DNA of 64,000 nt from Nocardia flavorosea NBRC 108225 (GTDB lineage Bacteria; Actinomycetota; Actinomycetes; Mycobacteriales; Mycobacteriaceae). Positions 44,437 through 53,367 of this stretch are shown piece by piece; positions within the stretch are counted from its first letter, which is position 1; each line of letters opens with the position of its first letter. The translations under genes were made by a program, and so were the position numbers. The stretch spans positions 496,001-560,000 of the forward strand of contig NZ_BDCG01000002.1 of NCBI RefSeq assembly GCF_001613385.1. Direction: 5' to 3'. The notes beneath the pieces are model-generated. The model saw only the letters and a list, made by a program, of their open reading frames with translations, was not told the DNA's origin and did no database searches.

Positions 44437-44889
44437 TCAGCCGACCAGGACGCGGAGGGTCTCGGCGACCAGCGCCGGACGCTGCGCGCCGTCGATCTCG
44501 ATGGTGTAGGTGGTGATCAGGTTCGCGCCCTTGGGCGTCCGTTCCAGCGATTCCAGCCGGGCGCCGCAGCGAATCTTCGATCCGACCGGTACGGGCGCGG
44601 GGAAGCGGACCTTGTTCATGCCGTAGTTGATCTTCATGCGGACGCCGTCGATATCGAAGATCGTGGCACTCAGTGCGGGTAGCAGCGACAGTGTCAGGTA
44701 CCCGTGCGCGATCGTGCTGCCGTAGGGACCCGCGGCCGCCCGTCCGGGATCCACGTGGATCCACTGGTGGTCGCCGGTCGCGTCGGCGAAGGCATCGATC
44801 CGGGTCTGGCTCACCTCTATCCAGTCGCTGAACCCCAGGTGGGTTCCGACCGCGGCCGCCACCTCGTCGATTCCCTGGAAAACCCGCAT
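44437..44889 (-). CDS. MaoC-like (R)-specific enoyl-CoA hydratase
   Basis: A 150-residue hot-dog-fold hydratase. The active-site pair is in FADATGDHQWIHVDPGRAA near residues 34-52 (Asp and His), followed by GSTIAHGYLTLSLLP. The ATG has a GGGGG site 10 bases upstream; a GTG two codons earlier overlaps the dehydrogenase stop. It would hydrate the enoyl-CoA produced by the neighbouring dehydrogenase. Confidence 0.87.
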   Translation of the reverse strand: MRVFQGIDEVAAAVGTHLGFSDWIEVSQTRIDAFADATGDHQWIHVDPGRAAAGPYGSTIAHGYLTLSLLPALSATIFDIDGVRMKINYGMNKVRFPAPVPVGSKIRCGARLESLERTPKGANLITTYTIEIDGAQRPALVAETLRVLVG

Positions 44890-44891
44890 CT

Positions 44892-46046
44892 TCACAGACC
44901 CCCGCGCGCGACCAGCTGGGTCGCGATCACATTGCGCTGGATCTCGTTGGTCCCCTCGCCCACGATCATCAGCGGGGCGTCCCGGAAGTAGCGTTCGACG
45001 TCGTATTCGGTGGAGTACCCGTACCCACCGTGGATGCGAACCGCGTTGAGGGCGATCTCCATCGCAACCTCGGAGGCGTACAGCTTCGCCATTCCGGCTT
45101 CCATATCGCAGCGTTCACCGCGGTCGTACATTTCGGCCGCGTGGCGGGTGAGCTGGCGGGCGGCGGTGAGTTTGGTGGCCATATCGGCCAGATAGTTACC
45201 GACCGACTGATGCTTCCAGATCGGTTCGCCGAAGCTCTCCCGCTGCTGGGCGTAGGCGAGCGAATCCTCGAGGGCGGCCGCGGCGACACCCAGCGCCCGC
45301 GAAGCCACCTGGATGCGGCCGGTTTCGAGGCCCTTCATCATCTGCCCGAAACCTTTACCGGGCACGCCACCCAGGATGGCATCCGCGGTGATCCGGTAGC
45401 CGTCGAACGACAGCTCGCAGCTCTCCACGCCTTTGTAGCCGAGTTTGGGCAGGTCCCGGGACACCGTGAGTCCGGGCCCGTGTTCGACGAGCACGATCGA
45501 CATCCCCCGGTGCCGCGGGGTCGCGGCCGGGTCGGTTTTACAGAGCAGGGCGATAACTCCGGCCCGCCGCGCGTTGGTGATCCAGGTCTTGGCCCCGTTG
45601 ATCACCAGATCGTCGCCGTCACGATCTGCACGGGTGGTCATGGCCTGCAGATCCGAGCCGCCGCCGGGCTCGGTCAACGCCATGGTCGCCCGGATCTCAC
45701 CGGTGGCCAGCCGCGGCAGATACTGTTTCTTCTGGTCTTCGGTACCGAACAGCCCGATCAGCTTCGCGACGACCGTATGGCCGCCCATGGCGCCGGACAG
45801 CGACATCCAGCCGCGGGCCAATTCCTCGGTGACCTGTACGTAGCACGGCATCGACACCGGTGTGCCGCCGAATTCCTCCGGTACGGCCAGCCCGTAGATA
45901 CCGATCTGCTTCATCTGATCGATCCACGCCTCCGGGTACCGGTTGGCGTGCTCGACCTCCTGTACCGACGGTTTCACCTCACGATCGATGAACTCGCGCA
46001 CCGTTCGTACCAGCAGCGCTTCTTCGTCGTTCAGGTAGTAGCTCAC
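44892..46046 (-). CDS. Acyl-CoA dehydrogenase
   Basis: A 384-residue FAD enzyme introducing a double bond at C2-C3 of an acyl-CoA. Features: YGLAVPEEFGGTPVS near residue 52, MALTEPGGGSDLQAM near 125, WITNARRAGVIAL, and the C-terminal VRIHGGYGYSTEYDVERYFRDAPLMIVGEGTNEIQRNVI with the catalytic Glu just before the GTNE motif (near residue 358-370). A GTG start with GAGG upstream is chosen; another GTG lies five codons earlier. First gene of the operon, divergent from the CitE-like gene. Confidence 0.92.
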   Translation of the reverse strand: MSYYLNDEEALLVRTVREFIDREVKPSVQEVEHANRYPEAWIDQMKQIGIYGLAVPEEFGGTPVSMPCYVQVTEELARGWMSLSGAMGGHTVVAKLIGLFGTEDQKKQYLPRLATGEIRATMALTEPGGGSDLQAMTTRADRDGDDLVINGAKTWITNARRAGVIALLCKTDPAATPRHRGMSIVLVEHGPGLTVSRDLPKLGYKGVESCELSFDGYRITADAILGGVPGKGFGQMMKGLETGRIQVASRALGVAAAALEDSLAYAQQRESFGEPIWKHQSVGNYLADMATKLTAARQLTRHAAEMYDRGERCDMEAGMAKLYASEVAMEIALNAVRIHGGYGYSTEYDVERYFRDAPLMIVGEGTNEIQRNVIATQLVARGGL

Positions 46047-46247
46047 GCGCGATGTCCTCACCGTGTGGCGGGCCCGGCGAGCCCGCGGAGATCCGTACGG
46101 CCATAGTCGACCGGCTGAAAGAAAATGTCAATCATGATAAGCATATGCATGGTCTTCGTTTGCGGGCCGCCCCTACCGGTCGCCGGGCACGGGCGACCCG
46201 ACCCGGCGAAATCCATGCAGGCAGCGCACGATCGAGAAGGACAGCCC

Positions 46248-47102
46248 GTGAGAATCATCCGCCGACGAGCAGCACTCGTCGCCCCCGGCTCCGACGAGAA
46301 GAAAGCACGAAAAGCGCTCTCCGGCAGCGCGGACGAGGTGATCCTCGATCTCGAGGACGCCGTCACCCCTGCCTCGAAGGCCGATGCCCGGGCGCTGGCC
46401 TCGGAACTGGTCCAGGAATACGGGCAGACCCGGCCGGTCTCGATCCGGGTGAACAGCCGGACGACCGACTGGTTCGCCGAGGACCTCGCGGCCTGCGCTG
46501 CGCTCGGTGATGCTCTCACCTCGATCGTGATCCCGAAAGTGGAGAGCCGTACGGACCTGGTCGCCGCCGATTCCCTGCTCGGCGCCGGGACCGCCGTGTC
46601 CGTACAGGCCCTGATCGAAACACCCGCCGGAGTCGGCGCCATCGACGAGATCGTCACCGGTCCCCGCCTGGCGGCGGTTGTGATCGGGTACGCCGATCTC
46701 GGCGCCGGCCTCGGCCGGACCCGCACAGCGCCCCCGCATCAATGGCTGTTCGTCCAGGACCGCGTGCTGCACGCCGCCCGGGCGGCCGGTATCCAAGCCG
46801 TCGACGGGCCGTTCCTCGGTATCGCCGACGACGAGCCCTTCCGGGAAGCAACGCAATGGGTCGCCGACCTGGGGTTCGACGGAAAATGGGTTATTCATCC
46901 GGCCCAGATCGCCACGGTACGCACCACGTTCACCCCGACCGCCGAACAGGCCGAGCAGGCGCGGCGCGTGCTGTCCACACTCGCGGAAGCCGCCGCCCGC
47001 GGAGCGGGAGCCGCCCAACTGGACGGTCAGATGCTGGACGAGGCCCTCGCGGTAGCCGCACGCCGCACCCTCTCGATGGCCGGAGCCGGCGATGAGCAGT
47101 GA
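46248..47102 (+). CDS. CitE-like CoA ester lyase (malyl/methylmalyl/citramalyl-CoA lyase-like)
   Basis: A 284-residue HpcH/HpaI-CitE family lyase that splits a 3-hydroxyacyl-CoA with a carboxyl group, such as beta-methylmalyl-CoA or citramalyl-CoA. Visible are RRAALVAPGSDEKKARKAL, the metal or base region ADEVILDLEDAVTPASK near residue 25-40, RVNSRTTDWFAEDL near 65, VQALIETPAGVGAIDEI with the metal Glu near 120, VIGYADLG near 150 and GKWVIHPAQI near 220. GTG start after GAGAAGGA. It is coupled to a mesaconyl-CoA hydratase-like gene, which suggests these two are consecutive steps. Confidence 0.85.
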   Translation: MRIIRRRAALVAPGSDEKKARKALSGSADEVILDLEDAVTPASKADARALASELVQEYGQTRPVSIRVNSRTTDWFAEDLAACAALGDALTSIVIPKVESRTDLVAADSLLGAGTAVSVQALIETPAGVGAIDEIVTGPRLAAVVIGYADLGAGLGRTRTAPPHQWLFVQDRVLHAARAAGIQAVDGPFLGIADDEPFREATQWVADLGFDGKWVIHPAQIATVRTTFTPTAEQAEQARRVLSTLAEAAARGAGAAQLDGQMLDEALAVAARRTLSMAGAGDEQ

Positions 47103-48096
47103 TACCGCGCGCACCGTCGGCGGACCGTACTTCGACGAACTGAGGGTCGGCCAGATCTTCGATACCGCCCCCGCGGTCACGCTCACCGATGGTCTCTCCG
47201 CCGTCCACCAGAGCATCCTCGGCGACCGGCTCCGCCTGCCCCTGGACGCACATCTGGCCACCGCCGTCGCCGGAGCCCCGGTGGCACACCCCGGGCTCGT
47301 GGCCGACCTGTCGATCGGCCAGTCCACGCTGGTCACCCACCACGTCAAGGCCAACCTGTTCTACCGGGGACTGCGGTTCCACCGGCTGCCGCGTATCGGC
47401 GACACCTTGCACACCACGACAGGAGTGGCCGGGCTGAAACACAATTCGGCCAAGCCGGGGCGCCGGCCGACCGGCCTGGCCGCGTTGCGGATCACCACAA
47501 CTGACCAGCACGGCGCGACGGTACTCGATTTCCACCGCTGCGCCATGCTGCCCCTGCGGGAAGACCCCGCTCCGGACGCGCCTGCGCAGAGCGACGACCT
47601 CTCCGTTCTCGAGCCGGACAGCGCACCACAGCACGGCGCGCCGGCCGAATTGGATCTGGCTGCCTATCGTGCGCGCGTCCCCGGCACCCATTTCGATCCG
47701 TCGCTGGCCGGCACGACCTTCACCTCCAGCGGCGATGTCGTCTCGAGCGCACCCGAGCTGGCCAGACTGACCCTCAATATCGCCGCCACCCATCACGACG
47801 AGCGAGCCGGCGCCGCCGGACGCCTCGTCTACGGCGGTCATACGATCGGCCTCGCATTCGCCCAGGCCTGTCGCGCACTACCCGATATGGTGACCGTCCT
47901 GGGCTGGCAGTCCTGCGACCACACCGGCCCCGTCCACGAAGGCGACACCCTCACCAGCTCGCTGTACGTCGAGGCCGCCGAAGCGCTACCCGGCGGCGGT
48001 GGCACGCTCGACCTCCGGTCGTGCGTATACGCCCATCGCGGCGACGACGCCCCCGCCCCGGTGCTGGACTGGCGGTTCACCGCCCTGTTCGCCTGA
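47092..48096 (+). CDS. Double MaoC-domain dehydratase, mesaconyl-CoA hydratase-like
   Basis: A 334-residue protein made of two hot-dog domains. The N-terminal pattern GPYFDELRVGQIFDTAPAVTLTDGLSAVHQSILGDRL, followed by LADLS-like SIGQSTLVTHHVKANLFYRGL, is the arrangement of bacterial mesaconyl-CoA hydratase (Mch). The second domain holds GRLVYGGHTIGLAFAQACRA near 242. The ATG overlaps the CitE-like stop. Known Mch enzymes hydrate mesaconyl-CoA to beta-methylmalyl-CoA, which CitE-type lyases cleave. Specificity for C1 or C4 thioesters cannot be decided here. Confidence 0.75.
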   Translation: MSSDTARTVGGPYFDELRVGQIFDTAPAVTLTDGLSAVHQSILGDRLRLPLDAHLATAVAGAPVAHPGLVADLSIGQSTLVTHHVKANLFYRGLRFHRLPRIGDTLHTTTGVAGLKHNSAKPGRRPTGLAALRITTTDQHGATVLDFHRCAMLPLREDPAPDAPAQSDDLSVLEPDSAPQHGAPAELDLAAYRARVPGTHFDPSLAGTTFTSSGDVVSSAPELARLTLNIAATHHDERAGAAGRLVYGGHTIGLAFAQACRALPDMVTVLGWQSCDHTGPVHEGDTLTSSLYVEAAEALPGGGGTLDLRSCVYAHRGDDAPAPVLDWRFTALFA

Positions 48097-48124
48097 TACC
48101 CACCTACTCACGAGAGGTTTCACC

Positions 48125-48916
48125 ATGAGCACGACCGGACGCCTGGCCGGCAAGATCGCCCTCGTCACCGGCGCAGGTTCGGGACTCGGCCGCGCCTCGG
48201 CACTGCGCTTCGCCGCCGAGGGCGCGGCGGTCGCCGTCGTCGACCTCGACCCCACGGCTGCCGAATCCGTCACCACGGAGATCACCACGGCGGGCGGGCA
48301 CGCACTGCCGGTGACCGCGAACGTCAGCTCCGATGCCGATTCCCGGCGCATGATCGCCGAAACACTCGCCGAGTTCGACCGGCTCGATATCGTGTTCGCG
48401 AATGCCGGGATCAACGGCGCGGGCAACGCTGCGGATACGACCGAGTACGAGTGGGATCGGGTTATCGCGATCAACCTCAAGGGTGTGTGGCTCACCTCGA
48501 AGTACGCGCTGCCCCACATGATCGAACGGCGGACCGGATCGATCATCAATCAGGCCAGTATGGGCGGACTCATCGGCCTGCCCGGGATCTTCCCCTACAC
48601 CGCCGCGAAGGGCGGAGTCATCGCCATGACCAAGCAGATGGCGGTCACCTACGGACCCGACAATGTGCGCGTCAACGCGATCTGCCCGGGCACCATCCCG
48701 ACCCCGCTGGTCTATCGGTCGCGGGTGGACCGGGGCGCGGCCGCCCCGAATACCGATCAGGCCGTGCTGGACGCCGACGCCGCCGCCCGCTTCCCCCTGC
48801 GCCGGCTCGGCAGCCCGGACGATCTCGCCGCGACCGCGCTGTTCCTGGCCAGCGATGAGGCGAATTGGATCACCGGCGGGATCTACACCGTCGACGGTGG
48901 CCGCAGCGCTTTCTGA
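48125..48916 (+). CDS. Short-chain dehydrogenase/reductase (3-hydroxyacyl-CoA or glucose dehydrogenase-like)
   Basis: A 263-residue classical SDR: VTGAGSGLGRASALRFAAEG near residue 14, NAGINGAG near 90, catalytic Ser-Tyr-Lys in NQASMGGLIG and YTAAKGGVIAM near 160, and CPGTIPTPLVY near 190. It follows the Mch-like gene by 28 bp and ends just before a strong terminator, so it closes this operon. It may dehydrogenate a hydroxy intermediate. Confidence 0.88.
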   Translation: MSTTGRLAGKIALVTGAGSGLGRASALRFAAEGAAVAVVDLDPTAAESVTTEITTAGGHALPVTANVSSDADSRRMIAETLAEFDRLDIVFANAGINGAGNAADTTEYEWDRVIAINLKGVWLTSKYALPHMIERRTGSIINQASMGGLIGLPGIFPYTAAKGGVIAMTKQMAVTYGPDNVRVNAICPGTIPTPLVYRSRVDRGAAAPNTDQAVLDADAAARFPLRRLGSPDDLAATALFLASDEANWITGGIYTVDGGRSAF

Positions 48917-48926
48917 TCGAACGCGT

Positions 48927-48965
48927 AAAGCCCGGTGGGACAGGAGCTCCGCCCCACCGGGCTTT
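48927..48965. terminator. Bidirectional terminator hairpin
   Basis: A perfect 13-bp stem AAAGCCCGGTGGG (48927-48939) and its complement ending in CTTT (48953-48965), followed by TCTCGT. It lies right after the SDR stop, and its A-rich 5' edge also fits termination of the convergent TRAP gene. Confidence 0.85.
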
Positions 48966-49308
48966 CTCGTCTGCGCGAGGGCACGAGGACCGCACAGCCA
49001 TAACAGGGGTTCCGCCGTGTGCCGGGCACCGATCGGATCCGCTGCCCTCCTGCGCACAGCGACTGCGCCGGAGGCGCGAACCGCCCGGCCCGGCAATCCG
49101 CCCAGAACGATCTCGTCGCCACCGGAGTCGAGGGCGACGCCAGGGGTCCGCCATATCTCCGCACCACCCGTTCCGGCCTCCGCACCCAGTTGCGGCGCGG
49201 CTACCAGCTGCGGTGGGCGGCCTCGCAAGATCCGGGCGGGCCACGCGATATCGGCTACCGGTGACCGCCGCGACCCGATCCGGACACGAGACCGCCGACA
49301 ACGCCGGG
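48966..49308. other. Intergenic region, possible decayed coding fragment
   Basis: No intact gene. A minus-strand frame at about 48980-49265 reads fairly well (for example SGGDEIVLGGLPGRAVRASG) but has no start or stop of its own and continues into an antisense frame. It may be an old remnant or chance. Confidence 0.3.
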
Positions 49309-50592
49309 TCAGGCAGGCCGCCGGTCGAGGAGAACTTCCTCGAAGACCCGCTGAACGTACGGATCGATATCGATCTTCCCGGCAGTGAACCATTCGCCGA
49401 AACCGTTGTAGTCGGTATCGTTCCCGTAGCCGAGATCGGCGATGATATCGCTCCATTTCCGGGTTTTCTCCCGGACCGCGGTCGCGAAGGCCGCACCGTC
49501 GAGCGCCGAGTTCTCCGCGATTCCGTCGACGATCTTGTCGTTGGCCTCGGTGAGCCGCGCGCGGGCGTCGCCGGCGAACGGAACAACCGCTCCCCCGTAC
49601 TGTTCGATCTCTTCGACGACATTCGCCGTCACCGGCCAGATCTTGTCCTCGATCGAGGCTCCGAGGAAGACGTCGAGCCGGTCCCACAGCAGTTGCCGGG
49701 CAGCCAGCGGCAGGTTGGCCCAGAGGTCGGAGTTGAACACCATATTGCCCGTGGGCACGGCCAGCCCGGCCGCGGGATCGATCACGGTGTTCGGGGCCAC
49801 CTCGATCAGGCCGCCGATCTGCGCGGCCGACGGGCTGACCATCGCACAGTCGATGACCCCGCGCTGCAATGCCTCGTAGGCTTCGGTGTAGGCGACCGAG
49901 GTGGAGGTTCCGCCGAGGGCCGACACCTGCTCGCCCGCCACCGTGCTGCCCACCGAGATGCTCTTCCCCGCGAAATCCGCCAGGCCCGTGGTGGGCTGCG
50001 CGCAGAAGAGGGCGTTCACGCCGGCGTTGTAGGCCGGCATCATCAGGTGGAGGCCCTTGTCCTCGAACTCGGCGACGATCTCGGGCGTCGAGAACGCCAC
50101 CTCGGCCGGCCACGCATTGGACTGCATGGTGCCGGTGACCACGCTCTGGTCCGACAGCACCCCGGCGTCGAGCAGCGCGGCCGACGCGGGGAACTCCTTC
50201 GGCTCGTACACCGTGAGCACCTGGCCCATATCGAGACGGCCGTCGCCGATCGCGTCGTCGATCTCGGTGGCTTTGGCGATGGCATCCGAGTAGGCGACCT
50301 CGAAGGTGATCTTGCCGCCGGACCAGTCCTCCACGGCGTCGACATACTTCTCCACGAACGACCCGGCGACCGACCCCTTGGCACCCGGCGACTGCGTATG
50401 CAGCAGGATCGTGTCCATATCCGCGAAGGCCGCCTGGTACTCGGCTTTGGTGGCGCCGTAGGCGACGCTCGTACCGCCACCGTTCGCGCCGCCGAGGCCC
50501 GATTCGGCGCAACCGGCGAGCACGAGCGCGCCGGCGGCAGCGAGAGCACCGACACGACCGGCCGTGCCCGCGCGGGTGAAGAACTTCGACAC
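49309..50592 (-). CDS. TRAP transporter DctP-type binding lipoprotein without membrane partners
   Basis: A 427-residue lipoprotein with signal peptide RVGALAAAGALVLAGC. The mature part follows DctP/TRAP layout: ATEIDDAIGDGRLDMGQVLT near residue 105, GLADFAGKSISVGSTVAGEQVSALGGTSTSVAYTEAYEALQRGVIDCAMVSP near 200-250, and VFNSDLWANLPLAARQLLWDRLD. The GTG start has a GAGGGA site 7 bases upstream. Normal TRAP systems need DctQ and DctM membrane proteins; none is present nearby. It may use distant partners. Confidence 0.82.
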   Translation of the reverse strand: MSKFFTRAGTAGRVGALAAAGALVLAGCAESGLGGANGGGTSVAYGATKAEYQAAFADMDTILLHTQSPGAKGSVAGSFVEKYVDAVEDWSGGKITFEVAYSDAIAKATEIDDAIGDGRLDMGQVLTVYEPKEFPASAALLDAGVLSDQSVVTGTMQSNAWPAEVAFSTPEIVAEFEDKGLHLMMPAYNAGVNALFCAQPTTGLADFAGKSISVGSTVAGEQVSALGGTSTSVAYTEAYEALQRGVIDCAMVSPSAAQIGGLIEVAPNTVIDPAAGLAVPTGNMVFNSDLWANLPLAARQLLWDRLDVFLGASIEDKIWPVTANVVEEIEQYGGAVVPFAGDARARLTEANDKIVDGIAENSALDGAAFATAVREKTRKWSDIIADLGYGNDTDYNGFGEWFTAGKIDIDPYVQRVFEEVLLDRRPA

Positions 50593-50670
50593 TGAGTCTC
50601 CCTCGAATGGAACCGACGGCTGGGACACGATGCGCGCTGATTGGTTCGTGGACACAACCCTCGCATCGAG

Positions 50671-50767
50671 AGTGAGCCGCCTCACTGTGATGATGCTAAT
50701 CATGCGTCTGAATTTCGCCGGTGTCAATATCTATGCGCCTCATTTATTCCTGCGCATGATTATTAGC
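50671..50767. promoter_or_regulatory. Palindromes in the divergent TRAP/CoA-transferase gap
   Basis: An exact AGTGAG-CCGC-CTCACT (50671-50686) is followed by a half-site pair GCTAATCATGCG (50695-50706) and its inverted relative CGCATGATTATTAGC (50753-50767). The gap is unusually AT-rich. Similar AATCATGATAAGC occurs at 46130-46142 between the acyl-CoA dehydrogenase and the CitE-like gene. Confidence 0.45.
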
Positions 50768-50785
50768 GCGGGGTAGCATCGGACA

Positions 50786-51979
50786 GTGTCCGAGGCGGCA
50801 GGAGAAAACTCACAGCGACTGCGCGACTGGCTGGACAGCGGTATACCCGCGCTCACCGGGTATACCGACGGGCCGCCGCTCATCCCCCCGGGCGCCGCAG
50901 CATCGACCGCCCGGCGGCATACCGACCGAATCGCGGCGACCACCGGCGGCCGAGTCCGCCTGGACGGTGCGCGATTGCTGTCCGAACGCGCCGCCTTCAC
51001 CGGCTCCCGCCGCGGCGGCACGATATCGGCCGGCCGGCACTGCCGCCTGCTGCCCACTGCCGACGGCTGGGCCGCCGTCAGCTGCGCCCGCCCGGACGAC
51101 CCCGTTCTCCTCGGCGCCCTGGTCTGTGCCGATATCGGCGACGATCCGTGGCCGGCGGTGGCGGACTGGTTGCAGACGCATACCGGCGCCGAACTCGCCG
51201 AACGCGCCGAGCTGCTGGGTTTGGCCGCGGGCCCGATCGATACCGTCCCCGCCGAGGTCCCGGAGCCGTTGGTCGCGCGCCCGGTGACCGGACTACGCGT
51301 CGTCGACTTCAGCGCGCTGTGGGCGGGCCCGCTGTGCGCCCATCTCCTCGGGCTGGCCGGCGCCCGCGTCATCAAGGTCGAGACTCCGGCCCGGCCCGAC
51401 GGTGCCCGCCGCGGAGATCCCGAGTTCTACCGGCTGCTGCACGGCGGTCACGAATCCGTTGTTCTCGATCCGGGTGTAGATAGGCAGCGTCGCGCCCTGC
51501 ATGAGCTCGTCGAATCCGCCGATATCGTGATCGAGGCCTCCCGGCCGCGGGCACTCGCCGGTTTCGGGCTGGACGCGGCGGAATTCGCCGGATCCGGCGG
51601 TACCTGGATTTCGATCACCGCGCACGGAAGGGCGTCGAACCGGATCGGTTTCGGTGACGATATCGCCGCGACCGCGGGCCTGGTGGCGCGCGCCGGCGGG
51701 AACGCGCCGCTGTTCGTGGGCGATGCGATCGCCGATCCGCTGACGGGGCTGACCGCGGCGGTACTGGCCATGTCGGCACCCGCCGACGGTTCGGGCCGGC
51801 TGTGGGATATCGCCATGTCGGCGGTGATCGCCGCGACCCTCGATCACGGCTCGACCACCGTGCCGGTCGACGATTCGGCAGTCCGCGCTCCGGGCCGGCG
51901 CGAGCCGAGGGGCGTGGCAGCCGAGAGTGGCCGGGACACCGCCGCCGTTCTCGCCGAACTGGGTGTGCGGTCCGGATGA
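50786..51979 (+). CDS. Family III CoA-transferase with atypical domain order
   Basis: A 397-residue CaiB/BaiF relative. The usual N-terminal signature GLRVVDFSALWAGPLCAHLLGLAGARVIKVETP is found only at residues 170-202, preceded by about 165 residues (WLDSGIPALTGYTDGPPL; RLLPTADGWAAVSCARPDDPV) that look like the part normally found near the C-terminus. The order therefore seems permuted. I recall actinobacterial relatives with the same start. CoA transfer to a carboxylic acid is expected but the acid is unknown. GTG start. Its stop overlaps the amidohydrolase ATG. Confidence 0.72.
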   Translation: MSEAAGENSQRLRDWLDSGIPALTGYTDGPPLIPPGAAASTARRHTDRIAATTGGRVRLDGARLLSERAAFTGSRRGGTISAGRHCRLLPTADGWAAVSCARPDDPVLLGALVCADIGDDPWPAVADWLQTHTGAELAERAELLGLAAGPIDTVPAEVPEPLVARPVTGLRVVDFSALWAGPLCAHLLGLAGARVIKVETPARPDGARRGDPEFYRLLHGGHESVVLDPGVDRQRRALHELVESADIVIEASRPRALAGFGLDAAEFAGSGGTWISITAHGRASNRIGFGDDIAATAGLVARAGGNAPLFVGDAIADPLTGLTAAVLAMSAPADGSGRLWDIAMSAVIAATLDHGSTTVPVDDSAVRAPGRREPRGVAAESGRDTAAVLAELGVRSG

Positions 51980-53367
51980 CGGAGCTTCTGATCCGCGGTG
52001 CGGAGATATCCGCGGGGAACCGTGCCGACGTCCTGATCCGCGGCGGCGCTGTCGCCGCGGTCGGGCCCGGCGTGCCGCTGACCGGCCTGCCCACTCTCGA
52101 TGCCGGCGGCGGGGCACTACTGCCGGGACTACACGATCACCACCTGCATCTCCACGCCCTGGCCGCGGATACGAACTCGGTGCGCTGCGGCCCCCCGCGG
52201 GTACGCACCGCCGGCGACCTCGCCCGTGCACTCGCCGCGGCGCCGGGGAACGGATGGATCCGGGGAGTCGGCTACGTCGAAACGGTCGCCGGAATACTCG
52301 ATTCGGCAGGGCTCGACGCCTTGCACCGTGACCGCCCGGTCCGCATGCAGCATCGCAGCGGCGCGATGTGGACGCTCAACTCCACCGCCGCCCGCCTGGT
52401 GGGCCTCGAGACGGCGACCGAACCCGGAGTCGAACGTGATGAGTCCGGCCGCGCCACGGGGCGGGTCTGGCGCGCGGATACCTGGCTGCGGTCGCGGCTG
52501 CCCGAGACCGGCCCGCCCGATCTCACCGACATCGGTGCCCGGCTCGCCCGCTACGGAATCACCGGAATCACCGACGCCACACCCGATCTACCGCACGACT
52601 CGCTTGCCGGTTTGGTGGCGGCGAGGCGGACCGGCACGCTCCCCCAGCGGCTGAACCTCCTCGGCGTCCCGCTCGGCCGCACCGGCGGGCCCGAAGTGAC
52701 CACCGGCGCGTACAAGATCGTGCTGGCCGATTCCGGGCTCCCCGATATCGACACCCTCGTGAAGACCATCGCATACGCCCACACCCTCGGCCGCCCGGTC
52801 GCCGTGCATTGCGTGAGCCGCGAAGCGCTGCTCATCCTGCTCGCCGCATTCGACGAAACCGGTACATTTCCCGGCGACCGGATCGAGCACGGGGCGCTGA
52901 TTCCGGCGGAATCCATCGCCACCCTCCGCCGACTCGGGATCGCCGTGGTGACCCAGCCGGGTTTCCTCGCCGATCGCGGCGACGACTACCGGCGCCGAAT
53001 CGAACCCGCCGACCTGCCCGATCTCTATCGTTGCCGGAGCCTCACGGAAGCCGACGTAGGACTGGCACTTTCCAGTGATGCCCCGTACGGACCGCTCGAT
53101 CCCTGGCAGGTAATCGCCGCGGCCGCGGCGCGCCGCGCACCCGACGGTCTCGTGGTGGGTGCCACCGAAACACTCGGGCCGGCCGAGGCCCTCGGCCGTT
53201 ACCTCACCCCGCTGCATGATCCCGGCGGCCCGGCCCGCGCCGTGGTGGCGGGCGCGCCGGCCGACCTCGTACTGCTGGACCGGCCGATCGAACACATGTT
53301 GCCGCACCCCACCGCCGACGCGGTGCGCACGACCCTCATCCGGGGAGAGGTAGTTTTTGCGCGATAG
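51976..53367 (+). CDS. Amidohydrolase (YtcJ-like)
   Basis: A 463-residue metal-dependent hydrolase of the amidohydrolase superfamily. It has the first metal motif HDHHLHLHALA near residue 50, the central His in VAVHCVSREAL near 278, GDRIEHGALIP near 305, and the metal Asp in LSSDAPYGPLDP near 365. ATG overlaps the preceding CoA-transferase stop, so the two are a pair. The substrate is unknown; family members hydrolyse amides, ureas and N-acyl compounds. Confidence 0.8.
   Translation: MTELLIRGAEISAGNRADVLIRGGAVAAVGPGVPLTGLPTLDAGGGALLPGLHDHHLHLHALAADTNSVRCGPPRVRTAGDLARALAAAPGNGWIRGVGYVETVAGILDSAGLDALHRDRPVRMQHRSGAMWTLNSTAARLVGLETATEPGVERDESGRATGRVWRADTWLRSRLPETGPPDLTDIGARLARYGITGITDATPDLPHDSLAGLVAARRTGTLPQRLNLLGVPLGRTGGPEVTTGAYKIVLADSGLPDIDTLVKTIAYAHTLGRPVAVHCVSREALLILLAAFDETGTFPGDRIEHGALIPAESIATLRRLGIAVVTQPGFLADRGDDYRRRIEPADLPDLYRCRSLTEADVGLALSSDAPYGPLDPWQVIAAAAARRAPDGLVVGATETLGPAEALGRYLTPLHDPGGPARAVVAGAPADLVLLDRPIEHMLPHPTADAVRTTLIRGEVVFAR

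Noticed and set aside
48104..50512. 802-codon minus-strand open frame
   Set aside because: It spans antisense SDR, the terminator and an out-of-frame reading of the TRAP gene, with Arg-rich low-complexity sequence.
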